From Clostridia bacterium (GTDB lineage Bacteria; Bacillota; Clostridia; Oscillospirales; CAG-272): a DNA stretch of 46,244 nt. The notes beneath the pieces are model-generated. The model was not told the origin of the DNA. It was given only the letters and a program-made list of their open reading frames with translations, and searched no databases. How positions within the stretch are numbered: position 1 is the first letter of the stretch; each line of letters begins with the position of its first letter. This document shows positions 11,710-20,889 of this stretch, piece by piece. The DNA is taken from assembly GCA_017468385.1 (NCBI GenBank), contig JAFUIQ010000046.1:1-46244 (forward strand). Direction: 5' to 3'. A program made the position numbers and the translations under genes.

Positions 11710-12294
11710 TCACAGCGTCAGTTGCATCTGCTCGGCGGGCGTATCTTTTTTTGCATCCTCCGGCGTGTCGGGAGCCAGAGACAACTGATCCACCGCCACA
11801 AAATAGCGGGAGATCAGATCGCCCAGTTTTCCGTCTTTGGTGAGGAACGCGCTCTCCCGCACCAGCACATCCGGGGTCAGCACCTTTTCGTCAATGATAT
11901 CGCACAAGGCCCCCGCAAAGGCTGCCTCAAACACTTCCTTGGGAATGCGGTGCAGCAGATTGGCACTGATGGTGGAGAAATGGGGCACGCTCTGATCCAG
12001 CGGACATCCGATGAACCAGCGGAAGGGCAGATTGGTCTGCATCTCCGCCGCTGCGGCGCGCAGGGAATCCACTCCGTAGATGTGCCGCCACAACGCAATC
12101 GCCAGAAGTACCTCCGGCTCAAAGGCGTGGCGTCCCCGATCCCGGTTGTACCAGGCGCGCATGGGTGCACAGCGGCCCTCCCAATCGATGGCGGCATCAA
12201 TCTGCCGGATGATGTGATCCTCGGGTATCAGCCCGTCCAGTGTGACGGAGGAAACAGCCGATCTTCCCTTATCCATTCGTTTGTTGGCAAGCAT
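11710..12294 (-). pseudogene. Free-standing transposase N-terminal domain (IS1182/IS5-type, DUF772), no DDE catalytic domain
   Basis: A 194-residue ORF matching only the N-terminal DUF772 part of IS1182/IS5-like transposases: LDGLIPEDHIIRQIDAAIDW, then PEVLLAIALWRHIYGVDSLR and LPFRWFIGCPLDQSVPHFST. A full transposase has about 450-550 residues with an RNase H-like DDE domain; here the frame ends soon after the DUF772 part, with a tail rich in Asp, Lys and Pro. No terminal inverted repeats are seen. It has a good ribosome site (AAAGG) and starts 18 bases after the murD stop, ending at a shared terminator, so it may still be translated. It is either a decayed IS remnant or a kept DNA-binding domain; the sequence does not decide which. 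Confidence 0.7.
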
Positions 12295-12312
12295 ATCGTT
12301 ATCCTTTCTGTG

Positions 12313-13722
12313 TCATTCAGTCAGTCCGCGTACGATCTCGCAGAAGCGGTCGCCCCGCACCTCGAAATTGGCAAAGGCATCAAAGCTGGCGCAGGCAGGG
12401 GAGAGAAGCACCGCGTCACCCGCTCGGGCACAGCGGGATGCCAGCAGTATTGCTTCGGTGAAATCCGCCTCGCGGTGGATTTCGAAGGAGCGACCCGCAA
12501 AGGCGGGATGCTCTCTCAAGGCATCTTCAATTTTCTGTGCCGTTGCGCCGGTCAGCACCAGCGCGCGAATGTTGTTCCGGGAAAGCAGCGCATCTGCCAA
12601 AGGAGCAAAGGGAATCTGCTTGTCGTATCCGCCGCAGATCAGTACCAGCGGCCGACTACCCATGGCGTTCAGCGCGGCGGCGGTGCGGGTGGGGGAGGAA
12701 TCGATGGAGCCGTTGTAGTAGGCCACACCGCCCATCTCCCGGACCAGCTCCAGACGGTGTCGTACCCCGCGGAAGGTCCGTGCCACCTCACCGATCTCCT
12801 CAGGACCGGCATAGCCCCGTACCGCGGCGATGGCCGCCATGTAATTCTCCACGTTGTGCCGGCCGGGCAGGAGGATGTCGCTGACTTGCAAAATGGGGAA
12901 TTCTTCCTCGCCGCGGGCGCGGAAGACGATCACGCCGTCTTTTTCGTATACGGCGCTGTCTCCCTCCCGCAGTTCCTCGTCGGGAATATACCCGTGGGAG
13001 AACAGCGTCACGGGACATGCCGCCCCGCGGGCCAGATCCCGGGTGATTTCATTTTCGTAATTCAATACGGCCCGGGCGCACCCGTCCAGAATCTTTGCCT
13101 TGGCGGCGATGTATTCATCCATACCCGTGTGCCAGTTCAGATGGTTGGGGGTGATGTTGGTGATCACCGCCACATCCGGAGCGGAGTCCGCCGTCATCAA
13201 CTGAAAACTGGACAACTCCACCACAGAGATGTCCGATTCTGCCATGTCCCCGATCCGGTACAGCATGGGCTTGCCGATGTTGCCGCCCAGGAATACCTTG
13301 TGTCCCAGGGAATCAAATGCCTTCGTGAGAATCTCGGAGATCAGCGTGGTGGTGGTGGTTTTGCCGTCACTTCCCGTAATGCCGATCACAGGGCAGGGTC
13401 GATTGGCAAGAAACAGCTCCATCTCTGAGGTGATTACCGATCCGCAGGCTTTGGCTTCCAGCAGCGCGGGAAGATCCGGCCGGAACCCGGGGGAGCGGAA
13501 TACATATTCCTCCCGGATGTCCGCAAGATAGTCCTCACCGCAAATCAGGTGCACGCCCCACTCCCGCAGTTTTGCTCCATCCTCGCCCAGATCCGCCTCG
13601 GATTTCTTATCCCGCGCGGTAACGATCGCGCCTTTGGCCGTAAGATATCCGGCCAGGGGCATATTGGAAACCCCCGCCCCGAGAAGGGTTACAGTTTTAT
13701 TCTGAAAATCCGGCAGTGCCAT
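12313..13722 (-). CDS. murD: UDP-N-acetylmuramoylalanine--D-glutamate ligase
   Basis: MurD adds D-glutamate to UDP-MurNAc-L-Ala in the cytoplasm, an essential peptidoglycan step. The protein has 469 residues, the family norm. The N-terminal Rossmann domain begins VTLLGAGVSNMPLAGYL. The ATP-binding loop is GITGSDGKTTTTTL, and the central domain has NITPNHLNWH. The C-terminal domain contains LICGGYDKQIPF, and LLSPACASFDAFANFEVRG is typical of MurD. ATG at 13722 is preferred over the TTG at 13728 because GAGG lies 6 bases before the ATG. It stands apart from a dcw cluster, as its neighbours are a transposase-derived ORF and divergent gdpP. Confidence 0.96.
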   Translation of the reverse strand: MALPDFQNKTVTLLGAGVSNMPLAGYLTAKGAIVTARDKKSEADLGEDGAKLREWGVHLICGEDYLADIREEYVFRSPGFRPDLPALLEAKACGSVITSEMELFLANRPCPVIGITGSDGKTTTTTLISEILTKAFDSLGHKVFLGGNIGKPMLYRIGDMAESDISVVELSSFQLMTADSAPDVAVITNITPNHLNWHTGMDEYIAAKAKILDGCARAVLNYENEITRDLARGAACPVTLFSHGYIPDEELREGDSAVYEKDGVIVFRARGEEEFPILQVSDILLPGRHNVENYMAAIAAVRGYAGPEEIGEVARTFRGVRHRLELVREMGGVAYYNGSIDSSPTRTAAALNAMGSRPLVLICGGYDKQIPFAPLADALLSRNNIRALVLTGATAQKIEDALREHPAFAGRSFEIHREADFTEAILLASRCARAGDAVLLSPACASFDAFANFEVRGDRFCEIVRGLTE

Positions 13723-13757
13723 ATCCAACCTCGAAATTCGTATTTATCCATACCATT

Positions 13758-13786
13758 ATTATATACAAAAAATCCGTCGGATGCAA
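13758..13786 (-). promoter_or_regulatory. Promoter of murD
   Basis: Minus strand TTGCAT (13781-13786), 17-base spacer, TATAAT (13758-13763), about 35 bases before the murD start. Confidence 0.75.
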
Positions 13787-13865
13787 CGCCGTCAGGGATT
13801 TTTTTCTTGCCGAATCGCGTTTATCGGAATGAATTGGAGAATTTGGCAGAATGATCAACAAATAC

Positions 13866-13894
13866 TTGCATTATTTGTGAAACCATGGTACAAT
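13866..13894 (+). promoter_or_regulatory. Promoter of the gdpP-rplI-dnaB unit
   Basis: TTGCAT (13866-13871), 17-base spacer, TACAAT (13889-13894). A second TATAAT at 13902-13907 has no matching -35. This places the transcript start near 13901 and leaves a leader of about 145 bases. Confidence 0.7.
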
Positions 13895-14045
13895 AATACA
13901 GTATAATGCTATACGTATAGGTATTCTGGGGATTTTGCGGATGTGACGCCTTTCCCGGATACATCCCGGTGATTTTTCGGCCTTTGTTTTCTGTTATTTA
14001 TATCGGTTTCGCATTTGTTTTGCGAAACAGGACAGGAAGGATATC

Positions 14046-16085
14046 ATGCCTAAAAATAAGAAACATAATCTGGAACTGAGCCGATTTTTCGGCAGTTCTC
14101 TGTGGATGGCGGCGGCGGGTGTTATCGCTGTGGCGATCCTTGTAGTGATCGGCACCTTTACCGAGATTCCTCTGTGGGCTGCCGCGGTTGTGGTGTTTGT
14201 GCTGCTGGTGCTGGCCTATGTGCTGATTCTTCGCTTCGCGGACCGCCGTGGTCCCCACGGCGCGGACAGTCAGCTGCTCAGTCCCGTTCTCGGCAATATC
14301 ATGCTGGATACGGTGATGAAACTATCCTCACCCGTATTTATCTGCGACGAGAAGGAAGAGCGGATCATCTGGTACAACAAGTCCCTTTCCGCCGCCTGCG
14401 ATACCAACGTACAGCTGTACGGCCATCGGGCCGAGGAATTCCTGAGCTGCCGCGTGGCCGATCTGCTTCGCGATAATGCGGGGGGCGGCGTGCCCGTCAT
14501 GATCGGGGATAATTCCTTCCGTGCCGGCGCGTCCCGCATCCGTGCCAAGGATAAGGTGTTCTTGCTTGTGACCATGGAGGACGTGACGGAAACGGAGCGT
14601 CTGTACACCCAGATCGCCCAGTCGGAGGCCGTTGTGGCCTATATCATGGTGGACAATCTGGATGAGCTTCTCCAGTATGAGCAGGAGAAATTCCGCACGG
14701 TTGCCGTGCAGATCGAATCCGTTCTGCGGGAGTGGGCGGAGCAGTCCGAGGGTATTCTGAAAGAATACGAGCGCGACCGCTATCTCTTCGTCTTTGAGGC
14801 CCATCACCTGGACGATTTCATCGTCCGCAAATTCGATATTCTGGATAAAATCCGCGATATTCGCGTGGGCGACGGCAAATTGCCCGTCACCGTGTCCATC
14901 GGTGTGTCCAACGTCCGCGGCGTGTTCAGTGAAAAAGAGCGCGCGGCGGCGGCCGCTTTGGATATGGCCCTGCAGCGCGGCGGCGACCAGGTCGTTGTGA
15001 AAAACGATAACGGCATCGAATTCTACGGCGGCCGTACCAAGACCGTGCAGAAGCGCACCAAGGTGCGTGCCCGTGTCATCGCCAACGAACTGATCACCCA
15101 TATTTCCCGTGCCTCCAATGTGGTGGTCATGGGACATAGATATGCGGATTTTGACGCCTTCGGCGCTTGCGTCGGCGTAGCACGTCTGGCCATGTTCTGC
15201 GGCATCCCCGTGAATATCGTCACCGATCTGCAGGATCGGAATCTGGCCGGCTGCCGGAAGATTCTCAGCCGACTGAAATCCTACACGGATGTGCTCATCG
15301 ATACCCGGGAGGCTTTGGAACTGGTCAGTGCCAACACCCTGCTGATCATCGTGGACGTAAACAATCCCGCTTTGTACGAGTCCCCCGCGCTGGCACAGAA
15401 TGTGGATAATATCGTCATTCTGGACCACCACCGCAAGACGGAAGAGTTTGAGCGCTCGCCCCTGATTTCCTATATCGAGCCCTCCGCCTCTGCCTGCTGC
15501 GAGCTGGTAGCGGAAATGATGGAGCAGGTATTGCCCGACGGAATCCTTTTGCCGGCGGAGGCCAATCTGATGCTGGCGGGTATCCTTCTCGATACCAAAC
15601 AGTTCACGAGAAATACAGGCTCCCGTACCTTCAGTGCGGCATTGTATCTGCGGGATCGCGGAGCATCGCCCACCGAGGTGCAGAATCTGTTCAAAACCAA
15701 CCTGGATGACTTCATCCGGGAGGCAAAATTCCGCTCCAATGTGGTGATCTACCGCGACGTGACCGCCATCGCTCTCGGAGAGGGCGAGGGAGATCCCAGC
15801 GATCGCATTGCGGCGGCCAAGGCAGCGGATAAGCTTCTGACCGTGACGGGCGTGCAGGCCGCATTTGCCCTGGTGCGGATCGGGGATATGGTCCATATAT
15901 CCGCCCGTTCCAGCGATACGGTCAACGTCCAGCTGATTCTGGAAAAGCTCCGCGGCGGCGGTCATTTCGATTCCGCGGCTGCCCAGGTCAGCGGCTCTAC
16001 CGTGCAGGATGCACTGGTGCAGCTGAAGGCTGCTATTGATTCGTACTTCGACGGTACGGATGACACTCCCCCACAGGGAAAATAA
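14046..16085 (+). CDS. gdpP: Cyclic-di-AMP phosphodiesterase GdpP
   Basis: GdpP (DHH/DHHA1 family) degrades the second messenger cyclic di-AMP to pApA at the membrane, affecting potassium and wall homeostasis. The 679-residue protein has the family layout: two membrane segments (about residues 18-65), a PAS-like sensor domain, a degenerate GGDEF domain without the catalytic GGDEF signature, then the DHH domain with [13 protein letters not shown] and VILDHHRK, and the DHHA1 domain with [11 protein letters not shown]. The metal-binding Asp and His residues look intact, so it should be active. AGGAAGG precedes the ATG. It leads the gdpP-rplI-dnaB cluster conserved in Firmicutes; the yybS-type gene that often precedes it is absent. 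Confidence 0.94.
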   Translation: MPKNKKHNLELSRFFGSSLWMAAAGVIAVAILVVIGTFTEIPLWAAAVVVFVLLVLAYVLILRFADRRGPHGADSQLLSPVLGNIMLDTVMKLSSPVFICDEKEERIIWYNKSLSAACDTNVQLYGHRAEEFLSCRVADLLRDNAGGGVPVMIGDNSFRAGASRIRAKDKVFLLVTMEDVTETERLYTQIAQSEAVVAYIMVDNLDELLQYEQEKFRTVAVQIESVLREWAEQSEGILKEYERDRYLFVFEAHHLDDFIVRKFDILDKIRDIRVGDGKLPVTVSIGVSNVRGVFSEKERAAAAALDMALQRGGDQVVVKNDNGIEFYGGRTKTVQKRTKVRARVIANELITHISRASNVVVMGHRYADFDAFGACVGVARLAMFCGIPVNIVTDLQDRNLAGCRKILSRLKSYTDVLIDTREALELVSANTLLIIVDVNNPALYESPALAQNVDNIVILDHHRKTEEFERSPLISYIEPSASACCELVAEMMEQVLPDGILLPAEANLMLAGILLDTKQFTRNTGSRTFSAALYLRDRGASPTEVQNLFKTNLDDFIREAKFRSNVVIYRDVTAIALGEGEGDPSDRIAAAKAADKLLTVTGVQAAFALVRIGDMVHISARSSDTVNVQLILEKLRGGGHFDSAAAQVSGSTVQDALVQLKAAIDSYFDGTDDTPPQGK

Positions 16086-16109
16086 ACACAAAACTCAACA
16101 GGGAAAGGA

Positions 16110-16129
16110 TGTTTTCCTGCGGGAAAACA
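16110..16129 (+). promoter_or_regulatory. Hairpin between a strong ribosome-site sequence and the rplI start
   Basis: Perfect 8-base arms TGTTTTCC (16110-16117) and GGAAAACA (16122-16129) with a four-base loop. The best Shine-Dalgarno match, AAAGGA (16104-16109), ends exactly at the foot of this stem, 31 bases before the ATG. Folding would bring it to about 11 bases from the ATG. Confidence 0.5.
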
Positions 16130-16140
16130 GGTATAGATTC

Positions 16141-16587
16141 ATGAAAGTAGTATTGCTTGCCGATGTCAAAAGCCAGGGAAAGAAGGGGGATCTGATCAAC
16201 GTATCCGACGGATACGCCCGCAATTTCCTGTTCCCCAAAGGACTGGCCGCTGAGGCGGATGCCAAGGCAATGAACGAATTGAAAATGAAAGAGGAGGCCC
16301 GTCTCCATAAGATCGAGGTGGAGAAGGCAGCCGCCCGGGCAACCGCCGAGCAGCTTTCCTCCGTTGTGGTAAAGATCAAATCCCAGGCCGGCGCCGACGG
16401 CAGACTGTACGGCGCGGTGACCGCCAAGGATATCGCCGAGGCCCTCGCCTCCGCCCACAAGATCACCATTGATAAGAGAAAAATCCAGCTGGACAGCGCC
16501 ATCAAAGCGTTCGGTACGTACATGCTGGATGTGAAACTGTATCCCGAGATCATCGGCAAGATTCATGTCGTGATCTCCGATACCTGA
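16141..16587 (+). CDS. rplI: 50S ribosomal protein L9
   Basis: L9 is a two-domain protein of the large ribosomal subunit that helps limit frameshifting and hopping. The 148-residue length is typical. The N-terminal domain reads [19 protein letters not shown], then [16 protein letters not shown], the L9 signature. A long central helix rich in Glu, Ala and Lys connects to the C-terminal RNA-binding domain with [16 protein letters not shown]. The start at 16141 is set by homology. The only adjacent ribosome site is a weak AGG, but a stronger one lies behind a hairpin (see 16110-16129). It lies between gdpP and dnaB, a conserved order. Confidence 0.97.
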   Translation: MKVVLLADVKSQGKKGDLINVSDGYARNFLFPKGLAAEADAKAMNELKMKEEARLHKIEVEKAAARATAEQLSSVVVKIKSQAGADGRLYGAVTAKDIAEALASAHKITIDKRKIQLDSAIKAFGTYMLDVKLYPEIIGKIHVVISDT

Positions 16588-16594
16588 TTCGGTT

Positions 16595-17926
16595 ATGAAC
16601 GGTGAGTTGAGCCGTCGGATGCCCTTTTCCCTGGAGGCGGAGCAGTCCGTCCTCGGGGCCATCCTGATCGATCCTACCTGCATGGATCATCTGGCGGGCA
16701 TTCTGAATGCGGAAGATTTCATGCTGGAGGAACACAAGGATGTGTTCACCGCCATGCAGAAGATGTATCTGCGCAGCAAGACCATTGACGTGGTCACCCT
16801 GCTGGATGAATTGGTGCATGACGGCGTGTACGATGAGGCCGGCGGTAAGGATTACATCCGCCTCATCTCCGAAATCGTACCCAGTGCCGCCAATGTGATG
16901 GATTACGCGGAAATCGTCCGCGATAAAAGTATTTTGCGTGCTCTGATCGGTGCCTGTGACGATATTTCCGCCATGGCATACGGCGAGCAGGAGGATGTGG
17001 CCCACCTGGTGGAGATGGCAGAGCAGAAGATTTTCGCCGTGGCCGAGGGCAGGGAAAATAAGGGCTTCACCCACATTCGTGACGCCCTGGTGCAGGTGTA
17101 TGACCGGCTCCATCTGCTGGCGGAGAATAAGGCGGAAGCTTTGGGTATGCCTACCGGATTTTCCGGATTGGATCGCGTGCTGGTCGGCCTCGGTAAGTCT
17201 GACTTGGTGCTGGTCGGCGCCCGTCCCGGTATGGGTAAAACCAGTTTCGCCGTGAATCTTGCCACCTACGCTGCTACAACCACGAAGAAATCCGTGTGCA
17301 TTTTCTCCCTGGAAATGTCGGCGGAACAGCTCATCACCCGTGTTATGTCCAGCGAAGCGCTGATCGATTCCTACCGTCTGCGCTCCGGTGAGTTGACGGA
17401 TGAGGACTGGGGCAAGTTGGCCCACGCCGCTTCCCGCCTGTCGGATTGCGAGATCCTGATCGACGATACCACCGGTATTACCGTTACCGGTATGAAAGCC
17501 AAGCTGCGCCGGGTCAAGAATCTCGGCATGGTGGTCATCGACTATCTGCAGCTCATGCAGAGCGATCGCCGCATCGACAACCGCGTGCAGGAAGTGGCGG
17601 AAATCTCCCGCGGCCTGAAACTCTTGGCAAAGGAACTGCAGGTCCCTGTGATCTGCTGTGCCCAGTTGTCCCGAGGCCCCGAATCCCGAACGGATAAGCG
17701 CCCCATGCTGTCCGACCTCCGAGACTCCGGTGCCATTGAGCAGGACGCGGAGATTGTACTGTTTCTGTATCGCGATGAGTATTATAAAACGGAAAAAGAT
17801 GAGCCGCAGAACATTGCGGAAGTCATCGTTGCCAAAAACCGTCACGGCTCCACGGGTAACGTGAAGATGGGATGGTTCGGCCAGTATACGAAGTTTACCA
17901 CGCTGGAAGAAGATCGACAGGAGTAA
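16595..17926 (+). CDS. dnaB: Replicative DNA helicase
   Basis: Hexameric 5'-3' helicase that unwinds DNA at the replication fork (called DnaC in Bacillus). The 443-residue protein has the N-terminal DnaB domain beginning PFSLEAEQSVLGAIL and the RecA-like C-terminal domain with Walker A GARPGMGKTS (Lys215), Walker B LGMVVIDYLQLM, and QLSRGPESR followed by LSDLRDSGAIEQDAD-like residues of motif H4. No intein is seen. The ATG at 16595 lies 7 bases after the rplI stop without a clear ribosome site, suggesting translational coupling; ATG 16619 is a shorter alternative. Confidence 0.96.
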   Translation: MNGELSRRMPFSLEAEQSVLGAILIDPTCMDHLAGILNAEDFMLEEHKDVFTAMQKMYLRSKTIDVVTLLDELVHDGVYDEAGGKDYIRLISEIVPSAANVMDYAEIVRDKSILRALIGACDDISAMAYGEQEDVAHLVEMAEQKIFAVAEGRENKGFTHIRDALVQVYDRLHLLAENKAEALGMPTGFSGLDRVLVGLGKSDLVLVGARPGMGKTSFAVNLATYAATTTKKSVCIFSLEMSAEQLITRVMSSEALIDSYRLRSGELTDEDWGKLAHAASRLSDCEILIDDTTGITVTGMKAKLRRVKNLGMVVIDYLQLMQSDRRIDNRVQEVAEISRGLKLLAKELQVPVICCAQLSRGPESRTDKRPMLSDLRDSGAIEQDAEIVLFLYRDEYYKTEKDEPQNIAEVIVAKNRHGSTGNVKMGWFGQYTKFTTLEEDRQE

Positions 17927-17944
17927 CCGAAAGGAGTGCAGCCC

Positions 17945-18889
17945 ATGCAGACAGATTCCTTCTTTCTGATCAGCAAGTACGACGGTGCCCGCCTGGCGGT
18001 GAGCACAATCTGCCATGACTCCCCCCGCTTCTGTTTGCAGATCACCCATGGCATGGCGGAACACAGAAAGCGATACATACCTTTCATGGAGTATATCGCC
18101 TCCCTGGGCGGCGCCTGCATCGTCTCCGATATGCGCGGCCACGGCGAGACCTCCGACCCCGCGGATTACGGATATTTCGGTGCGGACGGCGTGGAGGCAA
18201 CCCTTTCCGATCTGCATCAGATCGGCGATGTGCTGCGCCTCCGGTATCCCACCCTTCCCATGATCCTCCTCGGACACAGCATGGGATCGCTGGTGGCCCG
18301 TGCCTATGCCGCCGAACACGATGAATCCCTTTCCGCGTTGATTCTGTCCGGCGAGGCGTCCAATAATCCGGCCGTCGGCGCAGGGTTGCTGCTCACCCGA
18401 CTGATCGCGCTGTTCCGCGGCGAGAGGCATATCTCCCCCCTTGTGGCTAATCTGGCCACGGGCGCGTACGACAATCCTTTCCGGGCGGAAGCCGCCGAGG
18501 GGGAGAAGTACCTGTGGCTCAGTGCCAACCGGGATAACCGAGCGGCGTACAATGCGGATCCGGCGTGCGGATTCCCGTTCACCTTGAACGGATACGATAC
18601 CTTGTTTTCCTTCATGAAACGGGCCTACGCCCCCAAGCATTACAACGTTCGGAATAAGGATATGCCGATTTTGTTCCTCTCCGGCGAGGACGATCCCGTG
18701 ATGGGAAGCAAAAAAGCCTTTGCCGATGCCGTCCGCATTCTGAAGGATATGGGCTATCGGGATGTGCGGGCCGGCTTGTACCCCGGTATGCGTCATGAAA
18801 TCCTGATGGAAACGGGACGGGACAAGGTGCAGCAGGATATCCGGCTGTTCGTGGAGGATGTGCTGACGAAATCCGCACAAACCACATAA
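17945..18889 (+). CDS. Alpha/beta hydrolase (monoglyceride lipase / lysophospholipase-like, S33)
   Basis: A 314-residue alpha/beta hydrolase resembling bacterial monoglyceride lipases and lysophospholipases. The oxyanion region HGMAEH is at about residues 35-40, the nucleophile elbow is GHSMGS with Ser112, the acid is probably in SGEDDPVMG and the His in GMRHEIL. There is no signal peptide. AAAGGAG ends 8 bases before the ATG at 17945; a GTG at 17936 overlaps that site and is unlikely. It lies 18 bases after dnaB, so it probably rides on the same transcript, although a functional tie to replication is not expected. The true substrate is unknown. Confidence 0.85.
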   Translation: MQTDSFFLISKYDGARLAVSTICHDSPRFCLQITHGMAEHRKRYIPFMEYIASLGGACIVSDMRGHGETSDPADYGYFGADGVEATLSDLHQIGDVLRLRYPTLPMILLGHSMGSLVARAYAAEHDESLSALILSGEASNNPAVGAGLLLTRLIALFRGERHISPLVANLATGAYDNPFRAEAAEGEKYLWLSANRDNRAAYNADPACGFPFTLNGYDTLFSFMKRAYAPKHYNVRNKDMPILFLSGEDDPVMGSKKAFADAVRILKDMGYRDVRAGLYPGMRHEILMETGRDKVQQDIRLFVEDVLTKSAQTT

Positions 18890-18959
18890 GATATATTTCA
18901 GAAATATTTTCTTTTTCCGGGAACATATTCCCACCCCATTCCGTCTATATGTTGGGAAA

Positions 18960-18984
18960 CGGCGCCAAATTCCGAAAAGCGCCG
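18960..18984 (+). repeat. Small inverted repeat upstream of the SLH surface protein gene
   Basis: CGGCGC (18960-18965) and GCGCCG (18979-18984) can pair over a 13-base loop. No T-run follows, so it is not a terminator. It may be in the leader of the surface-protein mRNA. No convincing promoter was found between 18890 and 19045. Confidence 0.35.
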
Positions 18985-19045
18985 CTCACAACATGAGAAT
19001 AGATTCAAAAACCAGTTTATTATTACTACTTTTAAGGAGTGCATT

Positions 19046-20878
19046 ATGAAAAAGTCTGTGAAACTGTTGGCTGCCGCATTTGCATCGATCATGCTTCTGG
19101 CCGCTGCAGCAACCCCTGTGGCAATGGCTGCATCGAACAACCTGACCGGAAGCAGCATTTCTGCCATCGATCGCTATATTCTTGAGCAGCTGCCCAATTC
19201 GATTCCCCTGGCAAACGGCAATTATTTCATCCCCGGATTCGGTGAGGTTTCCGGCGATGCGGTAAGAGAGTTGTACAAACTGTACTGGAGCACCATATAT
19301 CCTTCGTACAATCCGAATTATCCGACCTATCCCTTCTACCCCATGTATCCCGATGCCGGCGTGATTTTCCCTTCTGCCGGTATTCAGCAGATCACCATCG
19401 AGATGAATCAGTTCGAGAGAAAGAATATCGGTCTGGGCACTGCATACGATTATACCAGCCTGACTCCCGATCTCGTTTCGGTTGATGAGTACGGCAACGT
19501 GTATGCTCTCAAAGAAGGCGAGGCATGCGTCGCCGTTTCCAAGGGCGGATTTACGTATATTCTCGTAAAGATCACTGTCAAAGGTATCGATTTCGATCCC
19601 GATGAATACTCCATCGAGTTGTATGTTTACGACAAAGTGATGGCTGTGGATGACACCACCAATGTATTCGCACGAGTACTGAAGAACGGCTACTATGCTT
19701 CTACCAGCATCCAGTATCTGATCGAGTACAAAGTGGACGATACCTCTGTTGCTACGCTGAAGGACGGTGTACTGACTGCTGTTGGCGTGGGTACCGTGGA
19801 GATCACCGCGTACATTCCCGATACCGAGTTGTCGGATACGGTTCAGGTTCAGGTTATTGCCAAGGCAGTAAAGCCTGATACCCCCACCTATCCTACCTAT
19901 CCTTCTTACCCCTCTTATCCCAGCTACCCCTCCTATCCGTTCTACCCCGGATTCCCCAGCATTCCCAGCTTCCCCAGCTATCCTACCTATCCGGGTGTTG
20001 GTAATACATGGTATCCCACCTTTGGTACCAGCCTCGCAGAGTGGCTGGATATCGACGAGGATGTGTATAAGCTCACCTACAAGATGATCTTCCTGCACGG
20101 CGAGTGGCGTCAGGTTCTCGTGGCTGTTCCGAAGGACGGCACCCAGTTGGATATGAGCGACTACGTTCTCCGCTACAAACTCCTGTACAAGGACGGCGAA
20201 TGGGTTTACTTCCCCTACATGGTTCCCAAGGATTCCGTGACCGCGAAGCCCGAGACCCCCGAAACTCCCAAGGAAGAGGATAAGGAAGATACCAAACTGA
20301 CTCCCGAAGAGCAGGAAGCTATCAAGAAGGCAGAGGAAGAAGCCAAGAAGGCGGCTGAGGTGAAGAAGCTCGTTGCCAAGGCGCTGAAGGGTGAGCTGGA
20401 GTGGTACGAAGTGTACACCGATCTGAACGGTGACGCATCTTACTACGGCGGCGTATCCTATGTTCTGAATAACCAGTACCTGACCGGTAAGGATAACGGC
20501 AAGTTCGGTGTCAAGGACGAGATGACCTTTGACGACGTGAAGGCATTGCTTCTGAAGTATATGAACCTCACCTCCGAGGAGTTCGATAAGACCGGCATCC
20601 TCACCTTCGAGGACGGCAAGAAAGTGATCACCCGTCAGGAGATCACCCAGGCATTCTATAACCTGGCCGTATACATGAAGAAAGACGTATCCCCCGCCGC
20701 GTCTCTCTCCCGCTACCAGGATATCAATAAGCTGGACGGCGAATACCGCACGGCATTCGCATGGGCGATCAAGACCCACGTGATCATCACCACCTCTACG
20801 AAGATGACTCCCACCGACGCGGTAACCCGCGGTGCTCTGGCACAGATGCTGTACCGCTTCAACATCATCGTAAAATAA
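19046..20878 (+). CDS. SLH-domain surface protein with Big_2-like domains and Tyr-Pro repeats
   Basis: A secreted 610-residue protein, probably attached to the cell wall. It begins with a clear signal peptide (Lys-rich start, hydrophobic core, cut near MAA after residue 28). Two Big_2-like immunoglobulin-fold modules follow (LVSVDEYGNVYALKEGEA and VATLKDGVLTAVGVGTVEI). Tyr-Pro-rich segments occur near residue 90 and at about 280-317. A twice-repeated motif (YKMIFLHGEW at 345, YKLLYKDGEW at 377) and an acidic/Lys-rich helical stretch lead to at least two divergent SLH repeats at the C-terminus (for example VTRGALAQMLYRF), the type that binds pyruvylated wall polymers. AAGGAG precedes the ATG and a strong terminator follows. 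It is likely abundant, but no enzyme domain is seen, so the role is structural or adhesive at best guess. Confidence 0.82.
   Translation: MKKSVKLLAAAFASIMLLAAAATPVAMAASNNLTGSSISAIDRYILEQLPNSIPLANGNYFIPGFGEVSGDAVRELYKLYWSTIYPSYNPNYPTYPFYPMYPDAGVIFPSAGIQQITIEMNQFERKNIGLGTAYDYTSLTPDLVSVDEYGNVYALKEGEACVAVSKGGFTYILVKITVKGIDFDPDEYSIELYVYDKVMAVDDTTNVFARVLKNGYYASTSIQYLIEYKVDDTSVATLKDGVLTAVGVGTVEITAYIPDTELSDTVQVQVIAKAVKPDTPTYPTYPSYPSYPSYPSYPFYPGFPSIPSFPSYPTYPGVGNTWYPTFGTSLAEWLDIDEDVYKLTYKMIFLHGEWRQVLVAVPKDGTQLDMSDYVLRYKLLYKDGEWVYFPYMVPKDSVTAKPETPETPKEEDKEDTKLTPEEQEAIKKAEEEAKKAAEVKKLVAKALKGELEWYEVYTDLNGDASYYGGVSYVLNNQYLTGKDNGKFGVKDEMTFDDVKALLLKYMNLTSEEFDKTGILTFEDGKKVITRQEITQAFYNLAVYMKKDVSPAASLSRYQDINKLDGEYRTAFAWAIKTHVIITTSTKMTPTDAVTRGALAQMLYRFNIIVK
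19883..19996 (+). repeat. Tyr-Pro tripeptide repeat region in the surface protein gene
   Basis: About 38 codons encode repeating P-(T/S/F/G)-Y/F units such as PTYPTYPSYPSYPSYP. The 9-base DNA period varies at third positions, so the repeat is selected at the protein level and is not a simple DNA slippage tract. Confidence 0.85.
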
Positions 20879-20889
20879 TCCCTGCATCC

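Larger units (their letters stand above)
13723..14045. other. Divergent intergenic region between murD and gdpP
   Basis: No gene is seen in these 323 bases. It holds the murD promoter and the gdpP promoter. Between them TGCCGAAT and ATTTGGCA form an 8-pair inverted repeat (one G-T pair) around 13808-13850. The gdpP leader is about 145 bases; near its end GTTTCGCA (14006-14013) and TGCGAAAC (14021-14028) form a hairpin just before the ribosome site. No known riboswitch class was recognised. Confidence 0.55.

Noticed and set aside
11660-12312. Complete insertion sequence
   Set aside because: Only the DUF772 part of the transposase is present, with no terminal inverted repeats or target duplications seen.
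13895-14045. Possible c-di-AMP (ydaO) riboswitch before gdpP
   Set aside because: The conserved ydaO blocks were not recognised; only a simple hairpin is visible.
19883-19996. Short regular repeats as a possible CRISPR or minisatellite
   Set aside because: The repeats are in frame, vary at third positions and encode Pro-Tyr units; there are no spacers.
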